Shown: positions 44,088-50,312 of the stretch, piece by piece
How positions within the stretch are numbered: position 1 is the stretch's first letter
Layout: each line of letters starts with the position of its first letter
Assembly (NCBI GenBank): GCA_945862135.1
Contig: CAMAYE010000004.1
Coordinates: forward strand, 1-50,312
Reading direction: 5' to 3'
Length of the DNA: 50,312 bases
Origin: Bordetella parapertussis
GTDB taxonomy: Bacteria; Pseudomonadota; Gammaproteobacteria; Burkholderiales; SG8-41
Notes under the pieces: generated by a model
Database searches by the model: none
The model's input: only the letters and a program-made list of their open reading frames with translations
What the model was told of the DNA's origin: nothing
Position numbers and translations under genes: made by a program

Positions 44088-44127
44088 CTTCTTGCGCTGA
44101 TGCCGCTATTCCAGGAGGAGCTCAAGC

Positions 44128-45024
44128 ATGGCTATCACCATAGTTCCCGTGACGCCGGATTTTGTGGCCGAGGTCGGCGATGTCAATTTGTCGAAGTCGC
44201 TGTCCAGCGAGGATTTTGAAGCGATCAAACAGGCGTTCTGGAAATACGCCGTCCTGGTATTTCCGCAGCAAAAGCTGACGCAGGAAGAGCAACTGGCCTT
44301 CGCCGCGTTGTTCGGACCCATTGAGAACGAGCGTACGCTGGATCCCAAAGCCACGCCGTCGCGGTTCAGTGGCGCTTTTTCCGATATTTCCAATCTGTCT
44401 GCCGATGGCAAGATCTGGGGCGAAACCAGTCGTCAGCGCATGTATAAGGCCGGAAACCGGCTATGGCATACCGACAGTTCGTTCAAGCGCCTGCCCAGCA
44501 TTTGCTCGCTGCTGTATTCGGAGACGGTTGCGCCCATCGGCGGCCACACCGAATTTGCCGACCAGCGTGCGGCTTACGATGCTTTGCCTGCTGCAACCAA
44601 ACAAAAGCTGCAGGGCCTGGTGGTCGAGCACTGGATTGCCACCTCGCGCCGGCGCAACGGTTTCATGGAATTCACCGAAGAGGAGCAGCGGCGGCTGCCA
44701 CCAGTACCGCAGATGCTGGTGCGCACGATTCCCCAGAATAAAAGGAAATCACGGTTTGTCGCCTCCCACGCGGGTCGCATCTGGGGCATGCCCGATATCG
44801 AGGGACGTGCTCTGATTGATGAGCTCATCGCACATGTCACGCGGCGCCAGTTTGTCTACACCCATCGCTGGCGGCCGCAGGAACTGGTGATGTGGGACAA
44901 CCGCTGCACCATGCACCGCGGCACCGAGTTCGATGATTTACGCTGGGTCCGCGACATGCGTCGCGTTACCGTCAGTGACGTAGCGAATAGTTGTGAGCAG
45001 GAAGGGGTGGCAATGCCTGCCTGA
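44128..45024 (+). CDS. TauD/TfdA-family Fe(II)/2-oxoglutarate dioxygenase
   Basis: The 298-residue product belongs to the family that includes taurine dioxygenase and 2,4-D dioxygenase TfdA. The metal triad is visible: His114 and Asp116 in RLWHTDSSF, and the distal His in VMWDNRCTMHRG, followed by the 2-oxoglutarate-binding Arg in DMRRVTV. The surrounding residues look closer to TfdA than TauD. It probably hydroxylates an organic acid or a sulfonate or ether side chain to release a product. The substrate is unknown; given the sulfur-related island upstream, an alkylsulfonate is conceivable but unsupported. AGGAGG ribosome site. Confidence 0.9.
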   Translation: MAITIVPVTPDFVAEVGDVNLSKSLSSEDFEAIKQAFWKYAVLVFPQQKLTQEEQLAFAALFGPIENERTLDPKATPSRFSGAFSDISNLSADGKIWGETSRQRMYKAGNRLWHTDSSFKRLPSICSLLYSETVAPIGGHTEFADQRAAYDALPAATKQKLQGLVVEHWIATSRRRNGFMEFTEEEQRRLPPVPQMLVRTIPQNKRKSRFVASHAGRIWGMPDIEGRALIDELIAHVTRRQFVYTHRWRPQELVMWDNRCTMHRGTEFDDLRWVRDMRRVTVSDVANSCEQEGVAMPA

Positions 45025-45039
45025 CTGGCATGCGCGGGC

Positions 45040-45064
45040 AAAAAAATCCCCGCCGTAGCGGGGG
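45040..45064 (-). terminator. Rho-independent terminator of the OmpA-like gene
   Basis: Read on the minus strand, CCCCGC pairs with GCGGGG around a four-base loop (stems 45048-45053 and 45058-45063) and is followed by a T-tract (A's at 45040-45046 on +). It lies just past the OmpA-like stop. It may also help end transcription of the convergent dioxygenase gene. Confidence 0.8.
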
Positions 45065-45092
45065 GAAGCTCTCCTCGCTTTGGTCGTCGCTC

Positions 45093-45596
45093 TTAGTCGA
45101 CGCAGAATTTGGTAACGGCGACCGGTTCTTTCGCGTCCTTGCCTTCCCAGAACATCAGTTTGGGATTCAGGCCTTTTTGGGTGAGGTAGGCCTGCACATT
45201 GCGGGCACGTTCTTCGTCGAGATTGGTTTTTCCGTCCTCGACTTCCGTGCGATCAGAATGACCAGTGATGATGATTGAATTGACGGCGGTCGGGCGAGGA
45301 TCTTTTTTGTTGCCTGTGTTGATCAGGTTGATGACTTTGTCAAATTCAGCCTTGCCGCCGTCTTTGAGCGTGGCGTTGCCGTAGTCAAACGCGGAATCAC
45401 CTTGGGCCAGAGCTTTATAGAGCACGTTGTCTCGGCCAGGTTTGGCACCGGGTTTGGCCGGCGGTTTGACCTTGCTTCCGGTAATTTCTACGGCGACACG
45501 ACGGTTCGGTTGCAGGCAACTGACCAGTTCCGGGCTGGCGGCACAACCAGTAAGCAGCGCCGCGAGCGTAACGGCGCCAAGATGCAATGCTTTCAT
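45093..45596 (-). CDS. OmpA-like lipoprotein with apparently permuted domain
   Basis: The 167-residue product has a lipoprotein signal peptide (LAALLTGC, lipidated Cys18) and a peptidoglycan-binding OmpA-like domain: IIITGHSDRTE and NLDEERARNVQAYLTQKGL. The usual C-terminal NRRVE-type strand is missing; the chain ends PVAVTKFCVD. Instead, right after the lipobox, residues 27-40 read CLQPNRRVAVEITG, which closely resembles the normal C-terminal strand of betaproteobacterial OmpA proteins. The domain therefore looks circularly permuted. A Cys near each end could form a disulfide. GGAGG ribosome site, and a good promoter upstream. Confidence 0.85.
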   Translation of the reverse strand: MKALHLGAVTLAALLTGCAASPELVSCLQPNRRVAVEITGSKVKPPAKPGAKPGRDNVLYKALAQGDSAFDYGNATLKDGGKAEFDKVINLINTGNKKDPRPTAVNSIIITGHSDRTEVEDGKTNLDEERARNVQAYLTQKGLNPKLMFWEGKDAKEPVAVTKFCVD

Positions 45597-45660
45597 TCGG
45601 GTTCCTCCTCGCGATTATTTATTGATATGCCCAGCACAGAGCGAGCTGCGCCTCAAAGTG

Positions 45661-45690
45661 ATTCTAGACCGCTGGGAGGGAGTATGACAA
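45661..45690 (-). promoter_or_regulatory. Probable sigma-70 promoter of the OmpA-like gene
   Basis: On the minus strand, TTGTCA (45690-45685) and TAGAAT (45666-45661) are 18 bases apart, each one mismatch from consensus. They predict a leader of about 60 bases before the ATG at 45596. Confidence 0.55.
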
Positions 45691-45728
45691 TTAATTTTGA
45701 CGTTCAGCACCAAACGCCTGCTTTATGC

Positions 45729-45756
45729 TTCCATAAGATGGAATTCAGGGGGGGGG
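45729..45756. repeat. Short palindrome and run of nine G in the lldD/ompA spacer
   Basis: TTCCAT-AAG-ATGGAA (45729-45743) is a perfect 6-bp inverted repeat. Nine G follow at 45748-45756. The spacer 45597-45856 (260 bases) holds the OmpA promoter and these elements and no convincing gene. Confidence 0.4.
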
Positions 45757-45856
45757 CGTGCCTGCCCAAACTCCTGATTTGAAGGCATGAATAAGGTGGT
45801 GACAAATGGTCAGCGCTGATGCGGGGCGCGATCGCACAGAACACAAAATGACTGTT

Positions 45857-47104
45857 TCAGCCCTGTGTGTATCCGTCAAAGCTGCGGGCGTCCATCAACT
45901 GCTTGCGGGAAACCTCGGCAATGGTGTTGGTGCCGAGCATGGCCATGTCGCGATCCACCTCATCACGCAGCAACCGGATGGCATGGCTGACGCCGGTTTC
46001 ACCGGCAACGGCCGCCGCATACAGCATGGGCCGGCCAACGAAGACAAACTTTGCGCCGAGCGCCAGTGCTTTCAGCACATCGGTGCCGCGACGGAAGCCG
46101 CTGTCGATCAACACTGGCATTACCCCTGCCGCGGCGACGATCCCTGGCAGCACGCGCAATGGCGAGGTGGCCGAGTCGAGCTGGCGGCCCCCGTGGTTGG
46201 ACACAATGATGCCGTCGGCGCCGTGTTCGCGGGCGATGACGGCATCCTCCTTGGCAAGAATGCCCTTGATGAGGAGTTTGCCTTTCCACAGCCGGCGCAT
46301 CAGCGCGACATGCTCCCAGTTCAGGTGGTCGCGGTTGGCGCGTTCGCGTACGGCGGTGCTGGAAACCAGGGGCGTGCGTTTGCCCATGTTTTCGAAATGC
46401 GGCATGCCGGTGGTGAAATAGGTGCGTAATGCGGTGCCGATGAGCCAGCGCGGATGTGAAAGGCATTGCAGCGCGAGGCGCAGGCTCGGCCGCAGCGGCG
46501 CGTTGTAGCCGTTGCGCACATTGTTTTCCCGGTTGGAGCCCACGGGAATATCCACGGTCAGCACCAGCGTGTCGTAGCCGGCTTTGCTGACCCGTTCGAC
46601 CAACTCGGTAATGGCCTGATCTTCGCCTGGCAGATAGGCCTGGAACCAAGTGTGCTGCGGGCTTGCTGCACGCACTTTTTCCAGCGGGGTCAGCGAAGCG
46701 CCGCTGAGGATCATCGGGATGTTGTTGGCCTGTGCGGCGCGGGCCAGCGACAGATCGCCTTCAAAGCCGGCGAGCGAGGTGCCGCCCATCGGTGCGATGC
46801 CGAAGGGCGAATCATAGCTGCGGCCGAAAAGTTCGGTTTTCTGTGAACGCTGCGACACACCGACCAGCATGCGCGGAATCAAAGCCAGGTCATCAAATAC
46901 CGAGCGGTTCCAATCCAGAGTGACGTTGCGTTCGACGCCACCGGAGACATAACCGTAGATCGGTCGAGGAATGTAACGGCGAGCGGGCGCTTCGAAATCT
47001 TCCAGCGCAAGCATCATGCGCAACGCGGGCGGCGCGTTGGCGCTGGTGATCTGTGGTGTGCCACGATCACCGGAGGAAAGGGGTTTTTGCTGGACGTTCG
47101 GCAT
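45857..47104 (-). CDS. FMN-dependent alpha-hydroxy-acid oxidase/dehydrogenase (LldD family)
   Basis: The product (415 residues from this start) is a TIM-barrel FMN enzyme oxidising L-2-hydroxyacids such as L-lactate, glycolate or mandelate. Family marks: ARRYIPRPIYGYVSGG near the start, SPFGIAPMGGTSL, LVLTVDIPVGSNRENN, LLIKGILAKEDAV (FMN lysine), and GADGIIVSNHGGRQLDSA with catalytic His and Arg. FMN phosphate binding is in IDSGFRRGTDVLKALALGA. Three in-frame starts exist (47191, 47140, 47104). The last was chosen because similarity begins shortly after it and AGGA lies upstream, but the start is uncertain. A small exported-protein gene precedes it on the same strand. Confidence 0.88.
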   Translation of the reverse strand: MPNVQQKPLSSGDRGTPQITSANAPPALRMMLALEDFEAPARRYIPRPIYGYVSGGVERNVTLDWNRSVFDDLALIPRMLVGVSQRSQKTELFGRSYDSPFGIAPMGGTSLAGFEGDLSLARAAQANNIPMILSGASLTPLEKVRAASPQHTWFQAYLPGEDQAITELVERVSKAGYDTLVLTVDIPVGSNRENNVRNGYNAPLRPSLRLALQCLSHPRWLIGTALRTYFTTGMPHFENMGKRTPLVSSTAVRERANRDHLNWEHVALMRRLWKGKLLIKGILAKEDAVIAREHGADGIIVSNHGGRQLDSATSPLRVLPGIVAAAGVMPVLIDSGFRRGTDVLKALALGAKFVFVGRPMLYAAAVAGETGVSHAIRLLRDEVDRDMAMLGTNTIAEVSRKQLMDARSFDGYTQG

Positions 47105-47208
47105 GGCGGTATCGCTTTCCTGCGGTTGTGGAGGCGCCATGATAGCGTCAACAGCCACAGGAGCAGCTGCGAAAGTCCACGTATTCGCCATGCCCTCCCA
47201 GGCGGCCG

Positions 47209-47475
47209 TCAGCGTTTCTCGGCGGTGACTCTGCCCTGCGCGTTGACATAGACGCGGTATTGATTGCCGTCGCTGCAGGTTGCAAGGTGATCGCGTTCCC
47301 CCTGCGAGGAAACCTTGATCACCTGGCCGCAGGGCAGCCCGAGCAACGCGATGGATGCGGTGAGATCCTTCGCCAGCGGGCTGGTGTCCGCAGACAGGGC
47401 AGGCGCGATTCCGCTAACTGCAAGGATGAGAGCAAGCAATGAATTTTTCAGGTGATGGAATGGTAATCTGAACAT
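47209..47475 (-). CDS. Small exported protein of unknown function
   Basis: An 88-residue product with a signal peptide (about residues 1-29, KNSLLALILAVSGIAPALSA) and a short mature part with two Cys (GLPCGQVIKV and LATCSDGNQYRVYV) that may form a disulfide. I do not recognise a family. It follows the Pro/Ala-rich lipoprotein gene by 15 bases on the same strand, so the two may be cotranscribed. Confidence 0.6.
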   Translation of the reverse strand: MFRLPFHHLKNSLLALILAVSGIAPALSADTSPLAKDLTASIALLGLPCGQVIKVSSQGERDHLATCSDGNQYRVYVNAQGRVTAEKR

Positions 47476-47490
47476 GGTTGTGTGTTTTCT

Positions 47491-48156
47491 TCAGAGTTTG
47501 GCAAATTTCACGGGATCGGTCAGCACGCTCCAGATGGCTTCGCGGGAATTGATGATCGCGCTTGCGAGCACCGGGTCGCCATCTTTCAGCAAACCATGGA
47601 CCTTGGCGAGCAGTTGTTCGTAGTTCTGTCTTAGCTGCGGGATCGTCATGCCGCCTCGGCCTTCATAATGCGCGCGGAAACGGTTGAGTAGATCATCGAC
47701 CTGATTCTTCAGTGTGAGTTTGGTGAATACGCCGATCGCCGGCGTATCTTTCAGGCGTTGTTCGAGTGTATCGATGGCCAACGGAACGGGTGCTGGCGCC
47801 GTACTTTGCGGTTTTGGCGCCGGCGTGGGTGTCGCCACCGGTTTTACCGGCGCTTTGAGGACAGGTTTTGCAGGTTTCGGAGCTTCGCTGTTTGATGTTG
47901 CCGCAATCACCGGCGCGATCGGCGCAGGAGCTTCCGGTTTTGCTGGTGCAGCGGGCGCTACTGTGGTTGTCGTTGCGGCGGCAGCGGGCTTGTTGTCCGG
48001 CGGCTGCGCTGCAGGGACAGTCGTAACAGCGGCTGGTGTTGTGTAAACAGCAGGCTTGTTGTCCGGTGGCGACGTTGAAGTCACAACGCAGCCAGCGTTA
48101 AACAGCAGCAGACTAGCCAGCGTGATTTTGTAAAGAATGTGTATTTCCTTGATCAT
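47491..48156 (-). CDS. Putative lipoprotein with Pro/Ala/Thr-rich linker
   Basis: The 221-residue product has a lipoprotein-type signal (TLASLLLFNAGC, Cys23), then about 100 residues rich in Pro, Ala, Lys and Thr with two copies of PPDNKPA, and a C-terminal helical domain of about 95 residues (IDTLEQRLKDTPAIGVFTKL, LLNRFRAHYEGRGGMTIPQL, AIINSREAIWSVLTDP). This layout suggests a domain held away from the membrane by a flexible spacer. No known family recognised. No clear ribosome site. Confidence 0.65.
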   Translation of the reverse strand: MIKEIHILYKITLASLLLFNAGCVVTSTSPPDNKPAVYTTPAAVTTVPAAQPPDNKPAAAATTTTVAPAAPAKPEAPAPIAPVIAATSNSEAPKPAKPVLKAPVKPVATPTPAPKPQSTAPAPVPLAIDTLEQRLKDTPAIGVFTKLTLKNQVDDLLNRFRAHYEGRGGMTIPQLRQNYEQLLAKVHGLLKDGDPVLASAIINSREAIWSVLTDPVKFAKL

Positions 48157-48288
48157 TGTTGTTCAACGCATGACGATTAAATAGGTTGTCGTGCAAGATT
48201 CGAACACGGTGCTGCCACATGGTTCCCCGCGCGGCCATTCAAGTATCATGGATGCAATTGATGCTTCACCCCAAAAAGCGAATATATC

Positions 48289-48510
48289 TTGGAAAACCGT
48301 GAATTCATGCTGCGTGACGATCATGTGCGCCTTTGTGATCTGCTGAAACTCGCAGGCGTCACTGAAAGCGGCGGACGCGGCAAGCAGCTCGTCGCCGCCG
48401 GTGAGGTGACGGTTGATGGTCTGCCCGAGAGCCGCAAAACGGCCAAGATCCGTGCCGGACAGCAGGTCGAGTGCCAGGGGGTGCGTATCCGGGTGAGAGC
48501 GCCGGAATAA
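48289..48510 (+). CDS. S4-domain RNA-binding protein (YbcJ-like)
   Basis: A 73-residue protein that is almost entirely an S4 RNA-binding domain: HVRLCDLLKLAGVTESGGRG, VAAGEVTVDGLPESRKTAKI, AGQQVECQG. It resembles E. coli YbcJ, whose function is unclear beyond RNA binding. TTG 48289 keeps the family's EFxL strand before HVRLCDLLK; ATG 48307 is the alternative. No strong ribosome site precedes either. slyX follows ten bases later. Confidence 0.85.
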   Translation: MENREFMLRDDHVRLCDLLKLAGVTESGGRGKQLVAAGEVTVDGLPESRKTAKIRAGQQVECQGVRIRVRAPE

Positions 48511-48520
48511 AGGAGCCGCC

Positions 48521-48724
48521 ATGGATGAGCCCCGTCTTGCCGAAATCGAAATCAAGCTGAGCTTCAACGAAGATCTGCTGGAAGCACTCAATCAAGAAGT
48601 TGCGCAACAGCAGCAGCGCATCACTGATCTTGAGCAGCTGGTGCGTGACCTGCGACTGCAATTGTTACGCAGTCTGCCACCAGAGTCCGATGCTCCGGCC
48701 CACGAAATCCCGCCGCATTATTAG
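48521..48724 (+). CDS. slyX: SlyX family protein
   Basis: The 67-residue protein matches SlyX: LAEIEIKLSFNEDLLEALNQ followed by a coiled-coil (EVAQQQQRITDLEQLVRDL) and a Pro-rich tail ending PPHY. The function is unknown. AAGGAG ribosome site. It is in an apparent operon with the S4 protein and possibly the serine hydrolase. Confidence 0.9.
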   Translation: MDEPRLAEIEIKLSFNEDLLEALNQEVAQQQQRITDLEQLVRDLRLQLLRSLPPESDAPAHEIPPHY

Positions 48725-48741
48725 TCATAAGAGAAATCCAG

Positions 48742-49962
48742 ATGAACAAGACTGAAAACATGGTCCCGCTGACGCGAGCTGAACCCCGGGATCTAGGTTT
48801 TGCGCCTGACCGGCTGCCGCGTATTGCGGCGGCATTGAATGCCGAGATTGCACGCAACGCACTGCCCGGCGCGGTGTTGATGATTGCGCGTCGCGGCAAG
48901 CTCGGTTATTGCGAAACTTTTGGTCATCTCGATCCGGTTACGGGTTCGGCGATGCCGGTTGATGCGATGTTCAGCATTGCCTCGATGACCAAGCCGCTGG
49001 TAACTGTCGGGGCGCTGATGTTGTGCGAGGAAGGGCGCCTGGCCATCAATCAACCGGTGCGTCATTATCTGCCGCAGCTTTCGGGTATGCGCGTCAATCC
49101 TCCGCAGTGCGACGGCGCCCCGGGAGCCCCCACTGAAGCTGCGCTGCGTGAAATGACCGTCGAAGACCTGATGCGCCATACCGCCGGCCTCAGTTACGGT
49201 CGGGGCGACAAGGCGCTTTATGCGCGCTACCCTTTTTCATCAGACATCGCTTCGACTAAATGGACTGGATCCGAATTCCTCGCGCAGCTTGCTGCGCTGC
49301 CGCTGCATTACCAGCCGGGTTCCCGGTGGGAATACAGTCTGGGTCTGGACGTGCTGGGGCTGGTGATTGAAGCGGTTGCCGGAATGCCGCTTTCGCGGTT
49401 TCTCGATGAACGTTTGTTCCGGCCGCTGGGCATGTGTGATACCGCGTTCACCGTGCCCGCCGATCAGGTGATGCGTTACGCAAAAGCGCTGGCGCTTGAC
49501 CCCGTCACCGGTGAACCGCAGACCTTGCGTGACGGCACCACGCCTCACAAGTTTGATTGCGGCGGCGGCTGCGCCGTATCGACGGCGGCTGATTATCTGC
49601 GTTTCGCGCAGATGCTTCTGAACCGCGGAGAACTGGACGGCGTGCGTGTTTTGTCGCGCAAAAGTGTTGAGTTCATGACCAGCGATCATCTCGGTCCTGA
49701 GGTGGATCTGGGCAAACTCAACGACTACCCGAATATCCGTGGTTATGGTTTTGGTCTTGGTGTTGCGGTGCGACGCAGCGCGGGCCGTGGCGGCATGCCG
49801 GGTAGTGCCGGGGAGTTTCACTGGGCAGGTTCCACCGGTACGTATTTCTGGGTTGATCCTTCCGAGGAGCTTGTCACGGTGTTCATGGCCCACGCTCCGG
49901 GGGCCATACGCTATTACCACCGCCAGCTACTGCATGCCTTGGTGCTTCAGGCCTTGGTCTAG
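48742..49962 (+). CDS. Serine hydrolase of the beta-lactamase/penicillin-binding family
   Basis: The 406-residue product is a class C-like serine hydrolase (esterase or D-aminopeptidase type). The catalytic SxxK is S-M-T-K at residues 81-84 (FSIASMTKPL). The Tyr motif is YSL in RWEYSLGLDVLG, and the third box is HWAGSTGTYFWVDP, where the His-x-Gly type replaces KTG. No signal peptide is visible, so it is probably cytoplasmic, which favours an esterase or peptidase over a beta-lactamase. The substrate is unknown. It follows slyX by 17 bases. Confidence 0.88.
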   Translation: MNKTENMVPLTRAEPRDLGFAPDRLPRIAAALNAEIARNALPGAVLMIARRGKLGYCETFGHLDPVTGSAMPVDAMFSIASMTKPLVTVGALMLCEEGRLAINQPVRHYLPQLSGMRVNPPQCDGAPGAPTEAALREMTVEDLMRHTAGLSYGRGDKALYARYPFSSDIASTKWTGSEFLAQLAALPLHYQPGSRWEYSLGLDVLGLVIEAVAGMPLSRFLDERLFRPLGMCDTAFTVPADQVMRYAKALALDPVTGEPQTLRDGTTPHKFDCGGGCAVSTAADYLRFAQMLLNRGELDGVRVLSRKSVEFMTSDHLGPEVDLGKLNDYPNIRGYGFGLGVAVRRSAGRGGMPGSAGEFHWAGSTGTYFWVDPSEELVTVFMAHAPGAIRYYHRQLLHALVLQALV

Positions 49963-50016
49963 GTTACGCAAAATCAACGGCTTGGCCACTTTTTGTACGC
50001 TAAGCTGTTGTTTTAA

Positions 50017-50045
50017 TTGAAGGTTGCAGTGTACAGTGCGATAAT
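50017..50045 (+). promoter_or_regulatory. Sigma-70 promoter for a probably leaderless gene
   Basis: TTGAAG (50017-50022) and GATAAT (50040-50045) are separated by exactly 17 bases. Transcription should start about seven bases after the -10, which coincides with the ATG at 50053. No ribosome site is present between. Confidence 0.6.
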
Positions 50046-50052
50046 ACCTCCC

Positions 50053-50312
50053 ATGAACGATTCGCAACCACCCCAATCTCCCGTTTCACCACGCCAGCGC
50101 ATGCAGGAGTTGCTGGCCATCCCCGACCGCAATCGGACCGATGCCGAGTGGGACGAACTCAACGAACTCGAAATCGCGCTCGCTTCGGGCAACCGCCCCG
50201 GCGCGCCTGATCCGCAGCAACGCCGCAGCATGGGCGTGATGACCAGCGGGCAGCAGCCCAAAATGGGCGGTGGACGTCCGCAGGGCAAGAACCAAGGCGG
50301 CGGAGGCGGGGG
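50053..50312 (+). CDS. Hypothetical protein, N-terminal part (3' end outside window)
   Basis: An open frame runs from ATG 50053 to the right edge without a stop (86 complete codons visible). It begins MNDSQPPQSPVSPRQRMQEL and contains LLAIPDRNRTDAEWDELNEL, then turns into a low-complexity Gly/Gln/Pro-rich stretch (MGGGRPQGKNQGGGGG). I recall similar short proteins with a basic, Gly-rich tail in Burkholderiales, with no known function. The promoter placement supports the start. The minus-strand open frames here are considered shadows. Confidence 0.65.
   Translation, partial: MNDSQPPQSPVSPRQRMQELLAIPDRNRTDAEWDELNELEIALASGNRPGAPDPQQRRSMGVMTSGQQPKMGGGRPQGKNQGGGGG

Noticed and set aside
48180-48215. 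Sequence resembling a tRNA T-loop (TTCGAAT on the minus strand)
   Set aside because: No matching T-stem, acceptor stem, anticodon arm or D-arm could be built around it.
50013-50288. Minus-strand open frames at the right edge
   Set aside because: The plus-strand frame from 50053 has a good promoter and a recognisable composition; the minus-strand frames lie opposite it and show no motif.
1-50312. Search for CRISPR arrays, insertion sequences, integrases, toxin-antitoxin pairs, rRNA and tRNA genes
   Set aside because: No regularly spaced repeats, transposase or integrase motifs, or RNA gene structures were seen by eye.

Overview
The window reads as a chromosomal stretch of a betaproteobacterium, most likely Burkholderiales. 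It is GC-rich (about 60 %). It carries the division and cell-wall order murC-murB-ddlB-ftsQ-ftsA-ftsZ-lpxC-dciA-M23-secA-argJ, the coaE/zapD/yacG block beside type IV pilus genes, the rpsP-rimM-trmD-rplS operon, and Bug-type solute receptors, which are abundant in Burkholderiales. No species can be named from the sequence alone. I saw no rRNA, tRNA, insertion sequence, prophage or CRISPR array.

Layout. 1-7100: end of the dcw cluster (murC fragment to ftsZ), then lpxC and a small membrane protein, all on +. 7130-14540: dciA (-) diverging from an M23 peptidase (+), then secA, argJ, a DUF815 ATPase and a MutT-ThiE fusion. 14540-20660: a minus-strand run of yacG, zapD, coaE, pilD, pilC, a CorC-like transporter-associated protein and a cytochrome-c-assembly-like membrane protein. 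20680-26890: ffh, a nitroreductase (-), rpsP-rimM-trmD-rplS with a clear terminator, and a secreted repeat-rich protein. 26900-40510: an accessory catabolic island. 40600-50312: recQ, a secreted metallo-hydrolase, DUF1330, a TfdA/TauD dioxygenase, an OmpA-like lipoprotein, an FMN alpha-hydroxyacid dehydrogenase, two exported proteins of unknown role, a YbcJ-like S4 protein, slyX, a serine hydrolase, and the first 86 codons of a further gene.

The island is the most interesting part. A GntR/HutC regulator diverges from a co-directional run: SuyA-like and SuyB-like subunits (sulfolactate sulfo-lyase branch of the UxaA family), a thiamine-diphosphate enzyme, an SdhB-like iron-sulfur protein with two SdhC-like membrane subunits, a Cys-type sulfatase, a Bug receptor, a two-subunit class I fumarase/tartrate dehydratase, an SdhA-like flavoprotein, a second Bug receptor and an LDH2/MDH2-family dehydrogenase. 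The set could oxidise, hydrate and re-oxidise a succinate-like dicarboxylate and then remove sulfite or another group. My working hypothesis is catabolism of a substituted, possibly sulfonated, C4 dicarboxylate. The flavoprotein has Cys46 where SdhA/FrdA normally carry the histidine that binds FAD covalently, so it may not be an ordinary succinate dehydrogenase.

Other points. A bipartite AT-rich element, TTTAAAAACAA-N4-TTATR, occurs four times with every defined base conserved, always between or at the edge of genes. The OmpA-like lipoprotein seems to have the last strand of its domain moved to the N-terminus. At least one gene (start 50053) looks leaderless.
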